Source of the DNA: Neisseriaceae bacterium
GTDB taxonomy: Bacteria; Pseudomonadota; Gammaproteobacteria; Burkholderiales; Neisseriaceae
DNA: 32,180 nt
Assembly: GCA_017645365.1 (NCBI GenBank)
Contig: JAGCOT010000027.1
Location: 1-32,180 of the forward strand
Reading direction: 5' to 3'
Each line of letters starts with the position of its first letter. Positions within the stretch are counted from its first letter, which is position 1. The notes below the pieces were generated by a model. The model saw nothing but the letters and a program-made list of their open reading frames with translations, was not told where the DNA came from and made no database searches. The position numbers and the translations under genes were made by a program. Shown piece by piece: positions 8,083-17,256 of the stretch.

Positions 8083-9084
8083 ATGAAAATCAAGGAAATT
8101 TTTTTGCTGTCTTTATTTATTTCCCCATCGGTTTGGGCGATTGATTTATTGCCTGATGTGGCAGTCGCCGAAGAAGGACAAACCGTGTTGATTAACATTC
8201 CGCAAACACGCCTTTTTTTGTTTAATGATGGGAATAAAAAAGTTTCTTATCCTGTTGCCACTGGCAAAAAAAGCACACAGACGCCATTGGGCAGTTACAC
8301 TGTTACGGAAAAACGCTATAAACCCACTTGGTATATTCCTTTGAGTATTCAAAAAGAGGAAGCAGCCAAAGGCATGCCTAAACGCACACAAGTTCCTCCT
8401 GGTCCTGATAATCCATTAGGTCCCGTGTTCACCCGCATTGGTGATCCCAGTTTAGGCTTGGGGATTCACGGAACCAATGCACCGTCCAGTGTGCCAGGTT
8501 GGAGAAGTCATGGCTGTATTCGCATGAAAAGCGAAAACGCTTTGAAATTTGCAAATTTAGTTACTCTTCACACTCCTGTTAAAGTGATTTATCAACGCTT
8601 TGCCTTGAATGAAGACGATGGCGGCAATTTGTGGCTTGGGGTTTATGCTAATCCTTATGCCCAAAAAAATGATGATTATGAAATGGTTTTAAAGGCGATT
8701 GAAGATTGGTCGAATCAACGCGGTGCAAGCATTGACCTTGACAGAATGAGAAAACTTTTAAAAACCCCCACTTCTGGTAGATGTTTAACTTGTGCGAAAG
8801 GAAAACATAAAGTTCAGGGGAATTTGTATTCTTTATCATGGACGGATGGTTCTGCCGAGATTCGCCGTGCGGTGTCTTATGTAGATGCCAACAATGTGGC
8901 ACACAACATTCAAGATGGTGAAGAGGTTATTGATCGCACTCAACACGAAGGCTTGATTGATGCGGCTCCCAATGGGCAACAAAGTGTATTGACACCATCA
9001 AAAACAGAACCATTGGTACCGCCAGATTTAGAAGCCAAGCCAGCACAAAAATTGAAACCCACTGCTATTGACAGTTTATTTTAA
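8083..9084 (+). CDS. L,D-transpeptidase (YkuD/ErfK family), periplasmic
   Basis: L,D-transpeptidases form 3-3 cross-links in peptidoglycan or attach proteins to it. The 333-residue protein starts MKIKEIFLLSLFISPSVWA, a signal peptide cleaved after VWA. An in-frame ATG at 8053 would add 10 residues and spoil the signal peptide, so I use 8083. The YkuD domain spans about residues 30-170: INIPQTRLFLF, TPLGSYTV, the GIHGTNAPSSV segment, and the catalytic SHGCIRM with Cys145. A further 160 residues follow the catalytic domain and end in a Pro/Lys-rich tail; I do not recognise a domain there. It appears to be a single-gene transcript ended by a DUS hairpin. Confidence 0.9.
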   Translation: MKIKEIFLLSLFISPSVWAIDLLPDVAVAEEGQTVLINIPQTRLFLFNDGNKKVSYPVATGKKSTQTPLGSYTVTEKRYKPTWYIPLSIQKEEAAKGMPKRTQVPPGPDNPLGPVFTRIGDPSLGLGIHGTNAPSSVPGWRSHGCIRMKSENALKFANLVTLHTPVKVIYQRFALNEDDGGNLWLGVYANPYAQKNDDYEMVLKAIEDWSNQRGASIDLDRMRKLLKTPTSGRCLTCAKGKHKVQGNLYSLSWTDGSAEIRRAVSYVDANNVAHNIQDGEEVIDRTQHEGLIDAAPNGQQSVLTPSKTEPLVPPDLEAKPAQKLKPTAIDSLF

Positions 9085-9091
9085 TCAAAAC

Positions 9092-9121
9092 AGGCAACCT
9101 GAAACCTTTTTCAGGCTGCCT
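9092..9121. terminator. DUS inverted pair between the L,D-transpeptidase gene and hisF
   Basis: AGGCAACCTGAA (9092-9103) pairs with TTCAGGCTGCCT (9110-9121) with one G-T pair and a short loop. It lies 7 bp after the transpeptidase stop and 14 bp before the hisF ATG. Confidence 0.7.
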
Positions 9122-9135
9122 GAAATTATAGAATT

Positions 9136-9900
9136 ATGTTAGCCAAACGCATTATTCCTTGTTTAGATGTTGATAACGGACGCGTTGTCAAGGGGATTAA
9201 CTTTGTTTCCTTGCGAGACGCAGGCAATCCTGTTGAAGTAGCGAAGCGATACAACGATGAAGGGGCTGATGAAATTACCTTTCTGGACATCACTGCCAGT
9301 TCTGATGGTCGCGACACCATTTTGCATGTGATTGAAGAAGTGGCTTCCCAAGTATTTATTCCATTGACGGTTGGTGGCGGAGTGCGTACGGTAGCAGATG
9401 TCCGCCGTTTGCTGAATGCAGGGGCAGACAAGGTCAGCATCAACACCGCCGCAGTCAAAACGCCAGAATTGGTGAACGAAGCGGCGGATTTTTTTGGTTC
9501 GCAAGCCATCGTGGTTGCGATTGACGCCAAAGCGGTGAATGACGACAACACGCGTTGGGAAGTATTCACGCACGGCGGACGCAATCCCACAGGATTAGAT
9601 GTTGTTGAATGGGCAAAAAATATGCAGCAACGCGGAGCAGGCGAGATTTTATTGACCTCAATGGATAGAGATGGCACTAAAATTGGTTTTAATCTGCCCT
9701 TAACGCGTGCGGTTGCTGATGCTACGGATATTCCAGTGATTGCATCAGGTGGTGTAGGCAACATTCAACATTTGATTGACGGCATTATAGAAGGGCACGC
9801 TGACGCTGTTTTGGCGGCGAGTATTTTTCATTTTGGTGAAGTGCGTATTGCAGATGCAAAAGCAGCGATGGCACAACGCGGTATAGAAGTTCGCTGTTAA
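9136..9900 (+). CDS. hisF: Imidazole glycerol phosphate synthase cyclase subunit
   Basis: HisF is a (beta/alpha)8 barrel that, with the glutaminase HisH, converts PRFAR and ammonia to IGP and AICAR in histidine synthesis. The 254-residue protein has normal length. The two catalytic aspartates are present: Asp11 in CLDVDNG and Asp130 in [24 protein letters not shown] and [11 protein letters not shown] are the phosphate-binding loops. hisH and hisA are not in this window. It leads a three-gene unit with the unknown gene at 9927 and hisI. Confidence 0.97.
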   Translation: MLAKRIIPCLDVDNGRVVKGINFVSLRDAGNPVEVAKRYNDEGADEITFLDITASSDGRDTILHVIEEVASQVFIPLTVGGGVRTVADVRRLLNAGADKVSINTAAVKTPELVNEAADFFGSQAIVVAIDAKAVNDDNTRWEVFTHGGRNPTGLDVVEWAKNMQQRGAGEILLTSMDRDGTKIGFNLPLTRAVADATDIPVIASGGVGNIQHLIDGIIEGHADAVLAASIFHFGEVRIADAKAAMAQRGIEVRC

Positions 9901-9926
9901 TGATTTTTTATTAAAAAGGACATAGC

Positions 9927-10853
9927 ATGAGAAACTTATACGAAATATTGGATACTCATATTGAGTCGAGCGAGGCAGAAATTTTAATTGCTTTGGCACG
10001 CTATCAACACAAAAACGGTGATAAAGCCGACCCACAAGTGATTGCAGAAGCCAAACAATGGCTTTTGAACAGTTCTACGCGACAGATGTACAACAGCCAA
10101 CTGCGTTTAGAAAATCCAGATTTAGAAACTTCTGAATACAAGCCAGATTATTTAGGTATTTTTTTTGAGATTGACGACCAAGCCACCATGTTGCGTCAGT
10201 TGAAAAATGCTGTCAAAGATTTAAAAAATACCAATGAGATTTTAGGTAAACGCATTTCGCAACTGCGTTCGGAAGAAAAGATTTACAAATTTCCAGTGCG
10301 TGATAGGGAATTGTTGGACATCAACTATCAACTGTTTACCAAATATTTTGTTAACGAAGCCGCCAAAACCATTTATTTCAGTATGCTACAAGTTTTGGCA
10401 CGCCACAAAAAACCAGTTCGTTATTTGTTGTACACCGAATCCAACGGTTATTCTTACATTCGTTATTATGAATACATCATTTTAAAATTCAAAATTGAAG
10501 GGCGAAAACGCTATATTTTATCGCGTGCTACGCCAGAATATCTTAAAAGCAAAGGCATAGAGCAAGTTGAACCTTCTATACATGATGATGGTTCGATGTA
10601 TCGCTCTCGTTTACAAATCAGCATCAAAAATCCCATGTTTGTGGAAGAAGCAGGGATTGACCACATCATTGAAGAAGTTTTAGAACTTTACGACAACGCC
10701 ATTGAAAGCATTGAAACTTTCAACGAGTCTGTTTTGCGAGTGAAACAACAGCAAGTGGAACGATTCTTGGCAGATAAAGCCATCAAAAAAGCGATGGAAG
10801 AAGAGAAAAAGAAGAAAAAAGTCGTTCAAGAAGAAGAATCCGAAAATGAATAA
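9927..10853 (+). CDS. Unknown protein with a degenerate J-domain-like N-terminus
   Basis: I do not recognise a named family. The 308-residue protein starts [20 protein letters not shown], the spacing and hydrophobic pattern of DnaJ helices I and II. However, the HPD tripeptide expected after helix II is absent ([10 protein letters not shown] instead). [10 protein letters not shown] and a later [14 protein letters not shown] also fit a J-domain helix pattern. The middle (residues 80-240) is rich in aromatic residues with no evident motif. The C-terminus is a Glu/Lys-rich probable coiled coil with a KKKKK run. It lies 26 bp after hisF with RBS AAAAAGGA and overlaps hisI by 8 bp, so it is probably co-translated with histidine genes. 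No signal peptide or membrane segment is visible, so it is likely cytoplasmic. Confidence 0.75.
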   Translation: MRNLYEILDTHIESSEAEILIALARYQHKNGDKADPQVIAEAKQWLLNSSTRQMYNSQLRLENPDLETSEYKPDYLGIFFEIDDQATMLRQLKNAVKDLKNTNEILGKRISQLRSEEKIYKFPVRDRELLDINYQLFTKYFVNEAAKTIYFSMLQVLARHKKPVRYLLYTESNGYSYIRYYEYIILKFKIEGRKRYILSRATPEYLKSKGIEQVEPSIHDDGSMYRSRLQISIKNPMFVEEAGIDHIIEEVLELYDNAIESIETFNESVLRVKQQQVERFLADKAIKKAMEEEKKKKKVVQEEESENE

Positions 10854-11238
10854 TGATTTACTTTCTGCCATTCGATTTGACGAAAACGGTTTAATCTGTG
10901 CGATTGCCCAAGACGCTCAAACCAAGCGAGTGTTGATGGTGGCATGGATGAATGCAGAAGCCGTACAAAAAACGGTAGAAACAGGCTACGCACATTATTA
11001 CAGTCGTTCTCGTCAAAAGCAGTGGAAAAAGGGTGAAGAATCAGGGCATGTCCAACGCGTTTTAGAAATGCGATTAGATTGCGATGGCGATGCGATTGTG
11101 ATGCAAATTGAGCAAGTGGGCAAAATCGCTTGCCATACAGGGCGTAATAGTTGTTTTTATCGCCTTTGGAACAATCAACAATGGCAAATCACTGATGCCA
11201 TACTTAAATCAGAAGAAGAAATCTATCAAAAAGAATAA
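10846..11238 (+). CDS. hisI: Phosphoribosyl-AMP cyclohydrolase
   Basis: It opens the adenine ring of PR-AMP, the third step of histidine synthesis. At 130 residues it is the monofunctional enzyme, not the HisIE fusion. The metal-binding features are [13 protein letters not shown] and the pair of Cys in [20 protein letters not shown] and [18 protein letters not shown] are also family motifs. Its ATG lies inside the last codons of the preceding unknown gene. A DUS inverted pair at 11244-11277 follows the stop. Confidence 0.95.
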   Translation: MNNDLLSAIRFDENGLICAIAQDAQTKRVLMVAWMNAEAVQKTVETGYAHYYSRSRQKQWKKGEESGHVQRVLEMRLDCDGDAIVMQIEQVGKIACHTGRNSCFYRLWNNQQWQITDAILKSEEEIYQKE

Positions 11239-11243
11239 AACTT

Positions 11244-11277
11244 TTCAGGCTGCCTTAAATAACACAGGCAGCCTGAA
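11244..11277. terminator. DUS inverted-pair terminator after hisI
   Basis: TTCAGGCTGCCT (11244-11255) and AGGCAGCCTGAA (11266-11277) form a perfect 12-bp stem. The second arm is also the start of the tandem hairpin array that runs up to radC. Confidence 0.75.
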
Positions 11278-11545
11278 AGCATTTTCCATGCGGAGGCATT
11301 TCTCATGCATGGAATGATAAAAACAGGCAACCTGAAAGCATTTTCCATACAGGGGCATTTCTCATGTATGGAATGATAAAAACAGGCAACCTGAAAGTAT
11401 TTTCCATGCGGGGCATTTCCCATGCAGGGGCATTTTTCATGCATGGAATGACAAAAACAGGCAACCTGAAAGTATTTTCCATGCGGCATTTCCCGTGCAG
11501 GGGCATTTCCCATACATGGAATGATAAAAACAGGCAACCTGAAAC
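11265..11545 (+). repeat. Tandem DUS-headed hairpin array upstream of radC
   Basis: Four complete units start at 11265, 11324, 11383 and 11458 (59, 59, 75 and 73 bp), and a truncated fifth starts at 11531. Each starts CAGGCARCCTGAAA and runs into RYATTTTCCATRC. Each continues with GGCATTTCYCATG and closes with a complement of the CCATRC arm and AATGAYAAAAA. The long units carry an extra copy of a 16-17-bp GGCATTTCCCATGCAGG segment. The array ends about 20 bp before the radC ATG, and no clear ribosome binding site is left there. Confidence 0.92.
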
Positions 11546-11563
11546 ATTTTAAATAAATTACAT

Positions 11564-12244
11564 ATGAGCATTAAAAACTGGCAAACCCAAGACCAACCGC
11601 GAGAAAAACTGTTGCAACAAGGCGTTGAACATCTTTCTGATGCTGAACTGTTAGCGATTTTATTGCGTACAGGCACGCGTGGTATGGATGCTGTGAGTTT
11701 GGCACAACAAATTTTGCAGCATTTTGGTTCATTGCGTGCGGTTTTTATGGCAGATGCGGAAACCTTGCAAAAGTACAAAGGAATAGGGACATCGGCGGTA
11801 ACGCAATTTGCTGTGGTACGCGAAATAGGCAAACGATTATTGCGAGAAGAAATGTCGCAACTGCCACAAATCAACGACCCACAATCTATGGAAGCCTATT
11901 TGCGAATGCACATTGGATTTGAAGCGGTAGAAATTATGTTGGCATTTTTTCTCGACCGCCAAAATCGCATTTTGACCATCGAAGAACTTTCTCGTGGCAC
12001 CATTTCAGAAAACACCGTCTATATTAGAGAAGTGGTTCATCGAGCATTACAGCACCACGCCACAGCATTGATTATTGCCCACAACCATCCTGCGGGCTCA
12101 TTGCAAGCATCTACGGACGACCGCATATTCACCACACGCCTAAAAGCGGCTTTACATCTTTTCGACATCACCTTATTAGATCATCTTATTGTTACGCCGA
12201 ATCAGGTCGTTTCATTTTTAGCCAACGGATGGATTAAGCCATAA
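11564..12244 (+). CDS. radC: RadC family JAMM-domain protein
   Basis: RadC proteins have an N-terminal helix-hairpin-helix-like region and a C-terminal JAB1/MPN (JAMM) metalloprotease-like domain; their biochemical role is unsettled despite the DNA-repair name. The 226-residue protein has the expected length. LSDAELLAILLRTG lies near residue 25, YKGIG is the hairpin-helix turn, and IIAHNHPAGSLQASTDD carries the JAMM His-x-His...Ser-x2-Asp residues. It appears monocistronic. The 5' region is made of repeats with no Shine-Dalgarno match, so translation may be weak or depend on the repeat structure. Confidence 0.93.
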   Translation: MSIKNWQTQDQPREKLLQQGVEHLSDAELLAILLRTGTRGMDAVSLAQQILQHFGSLRAVFMADAETLQKYKGIGTSAVTQFAVVREIGKRLLREEMSQLPQINDPQSMEAYLRMHIGFEAVEIMLAFFLDRQNRILTIEELSRGTISENTVYIREVVHRALQHHATALIIAHNHPAGSLQASTDDRIFTTRLKAALHLFDITLLDHLIVTPNQVVSFLANGWIKP

Positions 12245-12497
12245 CATCGGCGAAAAAGTGGTTACGGTGGATAAGTTTGAAGGTTCTTTTGATTACGCGC
12301 TGCAATATCTTTTGATTTACGCTTTCAGGCAGCTTGAAAGAGATTGTTGTGGTGGCGAGTTAGAAACCTAACTTTACAACTTTATTCATAAAGGTTTTAA
12401 CTTCTTTAAAACAAACCTCGCTTTACAGGGGCTTTGTGTTCAAACAAGCATATCAGAAGCACAGCAGGCTTGATGGTGGTATCTGATGAATATTTTT

Positions 12498-12511
12498 TTG
12501 ATTTAGATCAA
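12498..12511. promoter_or_regulatory. Perfect FNR-type operator
   Basis: TTGATTTAGATCAA matches the FNR consensus TTGAT-N4-ATCAA at all ten fixed positions. A -10-like TATAAA lies at 12537-12542. That would place the site near -41.5 of a start around 12546-12549, the class II activator position. It lies about 229 bp before the porin ATG. Confidence 0.6.
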
Positions 12512-12585
12512 ACTTTTGTAAACCATTGATTTTATTTATAAAAGTAACTTATTACTTGGGTTTGCAAGGGGCTTGGAAGGAAAAA

Positions 12586-12609
12586 ATGCACAAAAATGCA
12601 ATTAATTGA
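12586..12609 (+). CDS. Possible 7-codon leader peptide
   Basis: GGAAGG followed by ATG at 12586 opens a frame MHKNAIN that ends at TGA 12607-12609. It lies between the FNR-type site and the proximal porin promoter. Only the well-placed ribosome binding site argues for it; chance occurrence is likely. Confidence 0.2.
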   Translation: MHKNAIN

Positions 12610-12637
12610 TGACAAATCGTAAAAAATGCTTTATATT
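12609..12637 (+). promoter_or_regulatory. Proximal porin promoter
   Basis: ATGACA (12609-12614) and TATATT (12632-12637) are separated by 17 bp. The predicted leader of about 95 bases contains inverted AACCTA/TAGGTT arms (about 12669-12700) that could form a hairpin before the AAAGGA ribosome binding site. Confidence 0.5.
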
Positions 12638-12739
12638 GTCTGACCAATTAGGTAGTCGACAGCAGTCGAACCTATATGAAATCGCCCAACAGGGTAGGTT
12701 TCAGTTCATTTTTTTAGACTAGAAAAAGGAATTCGTAAT

Positions 12740-13786
12740 ATGAAAAAAACCTTGATTGCATTGGCAGTGGCTGCTTTACCTGTTGCAGCTGTGGCTGACG
12801 TAACTTTGTTCGGTGACATCAAAGGTGGTGTTGAATACTCTAAAGTTTCTGGCGTAGACAACACAATCACCAACATCAACGACTTTGATTCCAGCTTTGG
12901 TATTAAAGGTCATGAACACTTGGGCAATGGCATCAGCACCATTTGGCAAGTTCAACAAACTGTTTCTTTGGATTCTAAATCTAAAGACAATGATCGTTTC
13001 GGCAACAAAGAAACTTTCATCGGTTTAGAAACTCCTTACGGTACATTGCGTGCTGGTAATGTTTCTAACCAATTCAACAGCGACATGGACACCTTGAACA
13101 AATGGACTGCTTCTGATGGCAGCACTGCTAAATTAGGTTCTACCTTTGGTCGTACATCTCGTCGTCATACCGCAGTTCGCTATGACACTCCTGTAATTGC
13201 TGGTTTCAGCGGTAATGTGTTGTACGCTCCTGGTGACAACAAACGCTATGACCAAGTTCGTGAAGATACTAAAAATCCTGGTATCTTGGGCGACCTTTGT
13301 GATCGTGGTGGTGTAGATTGTGCTGCTGGCGTTATCAATGATCTTACCCGTCACCGTGCTGCAATCGCTGCTGGTTTGAACTATGCAAACGCAGGTTTCT
13401 TCGTAAAATACGGTTATGAACGAGAAGATAATAAAACTGGTCCTGATACCGGTGTTTACCAAGCTCACCGTATCGAAGGTGGTTATGATGCAAACAACTT
13501 GTTTGTTGGTTTAGGCTACCAATTCACCAAAGATGAATGGGAAAAAGGTTCTAGATTTCAAGAAGCTGCTTTGACTGTTGCTTACACATTTGGCAACATC
13601 ACGCCTAAATTGTCTTATGCAACTGGTTGGAAAGACTACGACTACGATCAAATTATCGTAGGTGTTGATTATGCGTTGTCTAAACGCACAACTGCTTCTT
13701 TGGCTGGTGCATACTACAAAGAAAAAGTTGGTGATGAAAAAGAAAAAGTTACAACAGTTAATGTTGGCTTGCGTCACTTGTTCTAA
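12740..13786 (+). CDS. Neisserial-type trimeric outer-membrane porin
   Basis: A general diffusion porin of the PorA/PorB type (Gram-negative porin superfamily). The 348-residue precursor has a 19-residue signal peptide (MKKTLIALAVAALPVAAVA) and mature start DVTLFGDIKGGVEYS. GNGISTIWQVQQ and the ETFIGL..PYGTLRAGN segment with its constriction-loop start are family hallmarks. The last strand ends VNVGLRHLF with the C-terminal Phe needed for outer-membrane assembly. Two Cys (in LCDRGGVDC) fall in a predicted external loop and could form a disulphide. Codon use is biased to frequent codons (GGT, CGT, GCT), unlike its neighbours, as expected for an abundant protein. Single-gene transcript with a strong terminator. 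Confidence 0.93.
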   Translation: MKKTLIALAVAALPVAAVADVTLFGDIKGGVEYSKVSGVDNTITNINDFDSSFGIKGHEHLGNGISTIWQVQQTVSLDSKSKDNDRFGNKETFIGLETPYGTLRAGNVSNQFNSDMDTLNKWTASDGSTAKLGSTFGRTSRRHTAVRYDTPVIAGFSGNVLYAPGDNKRYDQVREDTKNPGILGDLCDRGGVDCAAGVINDLTRHRAAIAAGLNYANAGFFVKYGYEREDNKTGPDTGVYQAHRIEGGYDANNLFVGLGYQFTKDEWEKGSRFQEAALTVAYTFGNITPKLSYATGWKDYDYDQIIVGVDYALSKRTTASLAGAYYKEKVGDEKEKVTTVNVGLRHLF

Positions 13787-13803
13787 TCAAGTCTGATTAG
13801 TCT

Positions 13804-13837
13804 AAAAAAGGCTGGGTTTCCCAGCCTTTTTATTTTG
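13804..13837 (+). terminator. Porin terminator
   Basis: AAAAAAGGCTGGG, loop TTT, CCCAGCCTTTTT and then ATTTT: a strong intrinsic terminator 18 bp after the stop. It contains no DUS, unlike most gene ends in this window. Confidence 0.93.
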
Positions 13838-13839
13838 TT

Positions 13840-14345
13840 GAGCATTGTAGGGCGTTGTTGCCCAGTGTCATGGATAAAACGCTTTCAGGCAGCCTGAAAT
13901 TCTTTATCAAACGCTCATAAACTGCCTGCAACACTTGCACCCTACAATCGTTTTAATTGGTTCTGTCCCTCCTTGTTGCGTATCGCAATAAACAGCATTT
14001 TCAGCCTGCCTCAAAACAGGCAGCCTGAACGATTTTGTTCGTTCAGTTTGTAGAGCATTGTTTCCACTGTAATGGATAAAACGCTTTCATGTAGCCTGAA
14101 ATTCTTTATCAAACGCTCATAAACTGCCTGCAACACTTGCACCCTACGATTGTTTTAATTGTTCTGTCCTTCCTTGTTGCGTATCGCAATAAACAGCATT
14201 TTCAGCCCGCCTTTTCTTATAGATTTTGCAAAAGTTTTCAGCCTGCCTCAAAACAGGCAGCCTGAACGATTTTGTTCGTTTAGTTTGTAGAGCATTGTTG
14301 CCCAGTGTCATGGGTAAAACGCTTTCAGGTAGCCTGAAACTTTAA
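13840..14345 (+). repeat. Large tandem repeat downstream of the porin (2.2 units)
   Basis: A unit starting GAGCATTGT lies at 13840-14052 (213 bp) and again at 14053-14289 (237 bp), with a third partial copy at 14290-14345. Shared blocks include GGATAAAACGCTTTCA, TTCTTTATCAAACGCTCATA, ACTGCCTGCAACACTTGCAC, CTTGTTGCGTATCGCAATAA and AACAGGCAGCCTGAACGATT. The second unit has about 24-36 extra bases around CTTATAGATTTTGCAAAAG. Each unit carries DUS or DUS-like sites. No ORF with coding character is present. Confidence 0.9.
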
Positions 14346-14419
14346 TGATTAAGGGGATTTTGCAAAATCAGATAAACTGTGGCATATTCTTTCGTCTCAA
14401 TCTTGTTCAATAAGACATT

Positions 14420-14860
14420 ATGGACGCTTTGAAAAAACAAATTATCTCGCGTTGTCGTACCAAGAAAATGAAAATCACAGCCTTGCGAGAACGGGTATTA
14501 AACCTTATCTTGACCGAAAACGGAGTGATTAAGGCTTATAAAATCATCGCCAAAATGCAGGATTTAGAACAACGCAACATTGCTCCGCCTACGGTTTATC
14601 GTTGTTTGGATTTTTGGGCTGCGACAGGCATTTTGCATCGCATTGATGCGGTGAATGGTTTTATTCTTTGTCGGCATTTGTATGAAGAACATCATCAACA
14701 CGCTTTGTTTGTTTTTGTGTGTCGGCAATGCGGTTCTGTTGATGAACCTGATTTTTGCGATTTGGCACATCGTTTGGATAAAGCGTGCAGTCAAGTGGGT
14801 TTTTCTCCTGATGACTCCACCATTGTTTTAACTGGAATTTGTCGTCATTGTTGTTGCTAA
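14420..14860 (+). CDS. zur: Fur-family zinc uptake regulator
   Basis: A metal-responsive repressor of the Fur superfamily, most like Zur, which represses zinc-import genes when Zn is replete. The 146-residue protein has an N-terminal winged helix (APPTVYRCLDFWAATGILHRI is the recognition region). This is followed by a HHQHALFVFVCRQCG metal-site segment and a terminal Cys-rich GICRHCCC. The two Cys-x2-Cys pairs (CRQC and CRHC) are the structural Zn site of the family. CRQCG and the HxHALFVF spacing favour Zur over Fur. Its targets are not in the window. Downstream is a 10-bp hairpin (14860-14892) without a T run. Confidence 0.82.
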   Translation: MDALKKQIISRCRTKKMKITALRERVLNLILTENGVIKAYKIIAKMQDLEQRNIAPPTVYRCLDFWAATGILHRIDAVNGFILCRHLYEEHHQHALFVFVCRQCGSVDEPDFCDLAHRLDKACSQVGFSPDDSTIVLTGICRHCCC

Positions 14861-14892
14861 ACTTCAAAACAGTGTTTTATTCTTTTGAAGTT
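14860..14892. terminator. Hairpin after zur
   Basis: AACTTCAAAA (14860-14869) pairs perfectly with TTTTGAAGTT (14883-14892). No U tract follows on the plus strand, so it may be a weak terminator. Confidence 0.45.
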
Positions 14893-14923
14893 AAACAACG
14901 GATTTTATCAGGCAGCCTGAAAT

Positions 14924-15856
14924 ATGAATAAAACTTTATTATTAGCCAATCCAAGAGGATTTTGCGCAGGGGTGGAACGCGCTATCCATATCGTGGAGCG
15001 TGCGTTGACTTTGTTTGGTGCTCCCATTTATGTTCGTCATGAAATTGTGCATAACCGCTTTATCATCGAACAACTCAAAGCCAAAGGCGTTATTTTTATT
15101 GAAGAATTAAATGAAGTCCCCGCAGGGGCAACGCTGATTTATTCCGCTCATGGCGTGTCGCAATCGGTGCATCAAGAAGCCTTGCAGCGTGGTTTTCGCA
15201 TTTTTGACGCCACTTGTCCTTTGGTTTCCAAAGTGCATCACGAAGTTCGCCGTTTGGCAGACGAGGGTTATCAAATTGTGATGATTGGGCATAAAAAGCA
15301 TCCAGAAGTGGAAGGTACGGTTGGACAAATTGCTCAACCCATTCAAATCATTGAAACGCTTGAAGATGCCTACCATTTTCAAGCATTACCTGATCATCCT
15401 TTGGCGTATGTCAGTCAAACCACTTTGTCGGTTGATGAAACAGCGGCGATTGTGGAAGTGCTGAAAAATCGCTTTCCCAATATTAAAGCCCCTCATCGTG
15501 ATGATATTTGTTATGCAACGCAAAACCGACAAGATGCGGTCAAACAACTGGCTCAATTATGCGATGGGGTGATTGTGATTGGTTCGTCCAAAAGTTCTAA
15601 CAGCAATCGTTTGCGTGAAGTGGCGGTACATTGCGGTGTTGATGCCATTATGGTTGATGATGCGAATGAATTGCCTGAACATTTTTTATCTAATAAAACC
15701 CGCATTGGCATTACCGCTGGGGCTTCTGCTCCTGAAAAATTGGTGTTTGACATCATTCATGTACTCAAACAACAAGGCTTCCATGATGTGCAAGAAATAG
15801 GAGCGGCAGAAAAGAAAGTATCATTTATCCTGCCCAAAGAATTGCGTGAAGCTTGA
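14924..15856 (+). CDS. ispH: 4-hydroxy-3-methylbut-2-enyl diphosphate reductase
   Basis: The last enzyme of the MEP pathway; it reduces HMBPP to IPP and DMAPP with a [4Fe-4S] cluster. The 310-residue protein has the three cluster cysteines: Cys14 in [11 protein letters not shown], Cys98 in [11 protein letters not shown] and Cys196 in [21 protein letters not shown] and [14 protein letters not shown] are substrate-site motifs. A DUS-containing 60-bp gap separates it from zur, and a degenerate DUS pair follows it. Confidence 0.96.
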   Translation: MNKTLLLANPRGFCAGVERAIHIVERALTLFGAPIYVRHEIVHNRFIIEQLKAKGVIFIEELNEVPAGATLIYSAHGVSQSVHQEALQRGFRIFDATCPLVSKVHHEVRRLADEGYQIVMIGHKKHPEVEGTVGQIAQPIQIIETLEDAYHFQALPDHPLAYVSQTTLSVDETAAIVEVLKNRFPNIKAPHRDDICYATQNRQDAVKQLAQLCDGVIVIGSSKSSNSNRLREVAVHCGVDAIMVDDANELPEHFLSNKTRIGITAGASAPEKLVFDIIHVLKQQGFHDVQEIGAAEKKVSFILPKELREA

Positions 15857-15958
15857 AACTTTTTCAGCTTGCCTGTTTGTCGAATGGGCAGCCTGAAAAA
15901 AATGTTTATTAATATTCATCAATTATTTTGTACGGTTTAAAAATCTGTTTCAGCCTGC

Positions 15959-16038
15959 CTGCAAAACTGGCATTCGTGGCATATTTGTGTGTGTTGCTTA
16001 AAAACATCGTCTTTTTATGTGATGCTACAACTTTGAAT
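15959..16038 (+). repeat. MITE-like element, copy 3 (right end lost)
   Basis: It starts CTGCAAAACTGGCATTCGTGG and continues with TGTGTGTTGCTTAAAAACATCG and GATGCTACAACTTTGAA blocks. The middle is shortened, and no CCAGTTTTGCAG right end is found before pheS. It lies in the 296-bp ispH-pheS gap. Confidence 0.6.
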
Positions 16039-16092
16039 TTTTCTATGAATCACATTCTAAAAAGCAAACGATTGATGACATAAATCGGTTAA

Positions 16093-17142
<1,050 letters not shown>

Positions 17143-17149
17143 TTGCTTA

Positions 17150-17185
17150 AACAGGCAACCTGAAAAAGGTTGTCTGTTATTTTTA
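17150..17185 (+). terminator. pheS terminator
   Basis: AACAGGCAACC pairs with GGTTGTCTGTT (one mismatch) around TGAAAAA, followed by ATTTTTAT. The left arm is a DUS variant. Confidence 0.7.
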
Positions 17186-17256
17186 TCCAAAAATAAACTA
17201 TTTCATTTTTTGTCTGTCTTGATACATTTTGACTTAACTAACCATAGAAAAATAAT

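Larger units (their letters stand above)
12245..12739 (+). other. 495-bp regulatory gap between radC and the porin gene
   Basis: The gap holds a perfect FNR-type site, a sigma70-like promoter close to the porin, and a tiny ORF. The first 115 bp can be read without a stop as VVTVDKFEGSFDYALQYLL and on to TAA at 12370-12372. This may be a gene remnant, but it has no start or recognisable family. The remaining sequence is AT-rich. Confidence 0.5.

Noticed and set aside
9126-9764. 212-residue ORF antisense to hisF
   Set aside because: Fully inside hisF on the opposite strand, with Ser/Thr/Pro-rich composition typical of a shadow frame; no family signature.
11226-11537. Repetitive 103-residue minus-strand ORF (repeating CMGNAP and GKYFQVACF patterns)
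   Set aside because: It is only the translation of the hairpin array; the repeats explain its open frame, and it has no ribosome binding site.
11265-11545. CRISPR array
   Set aside because: Unit lengths differ, the variable parts are not unique spacers, every unit contains DUS and hairpin arms, and there are no cas genes.
12248-12372. Gene remnant after radC
   Set aside because: A stop-free stretch reads VVTVDKFEGSFDYALQYLL but lacks a start and a recognisable family; it is too short to call.
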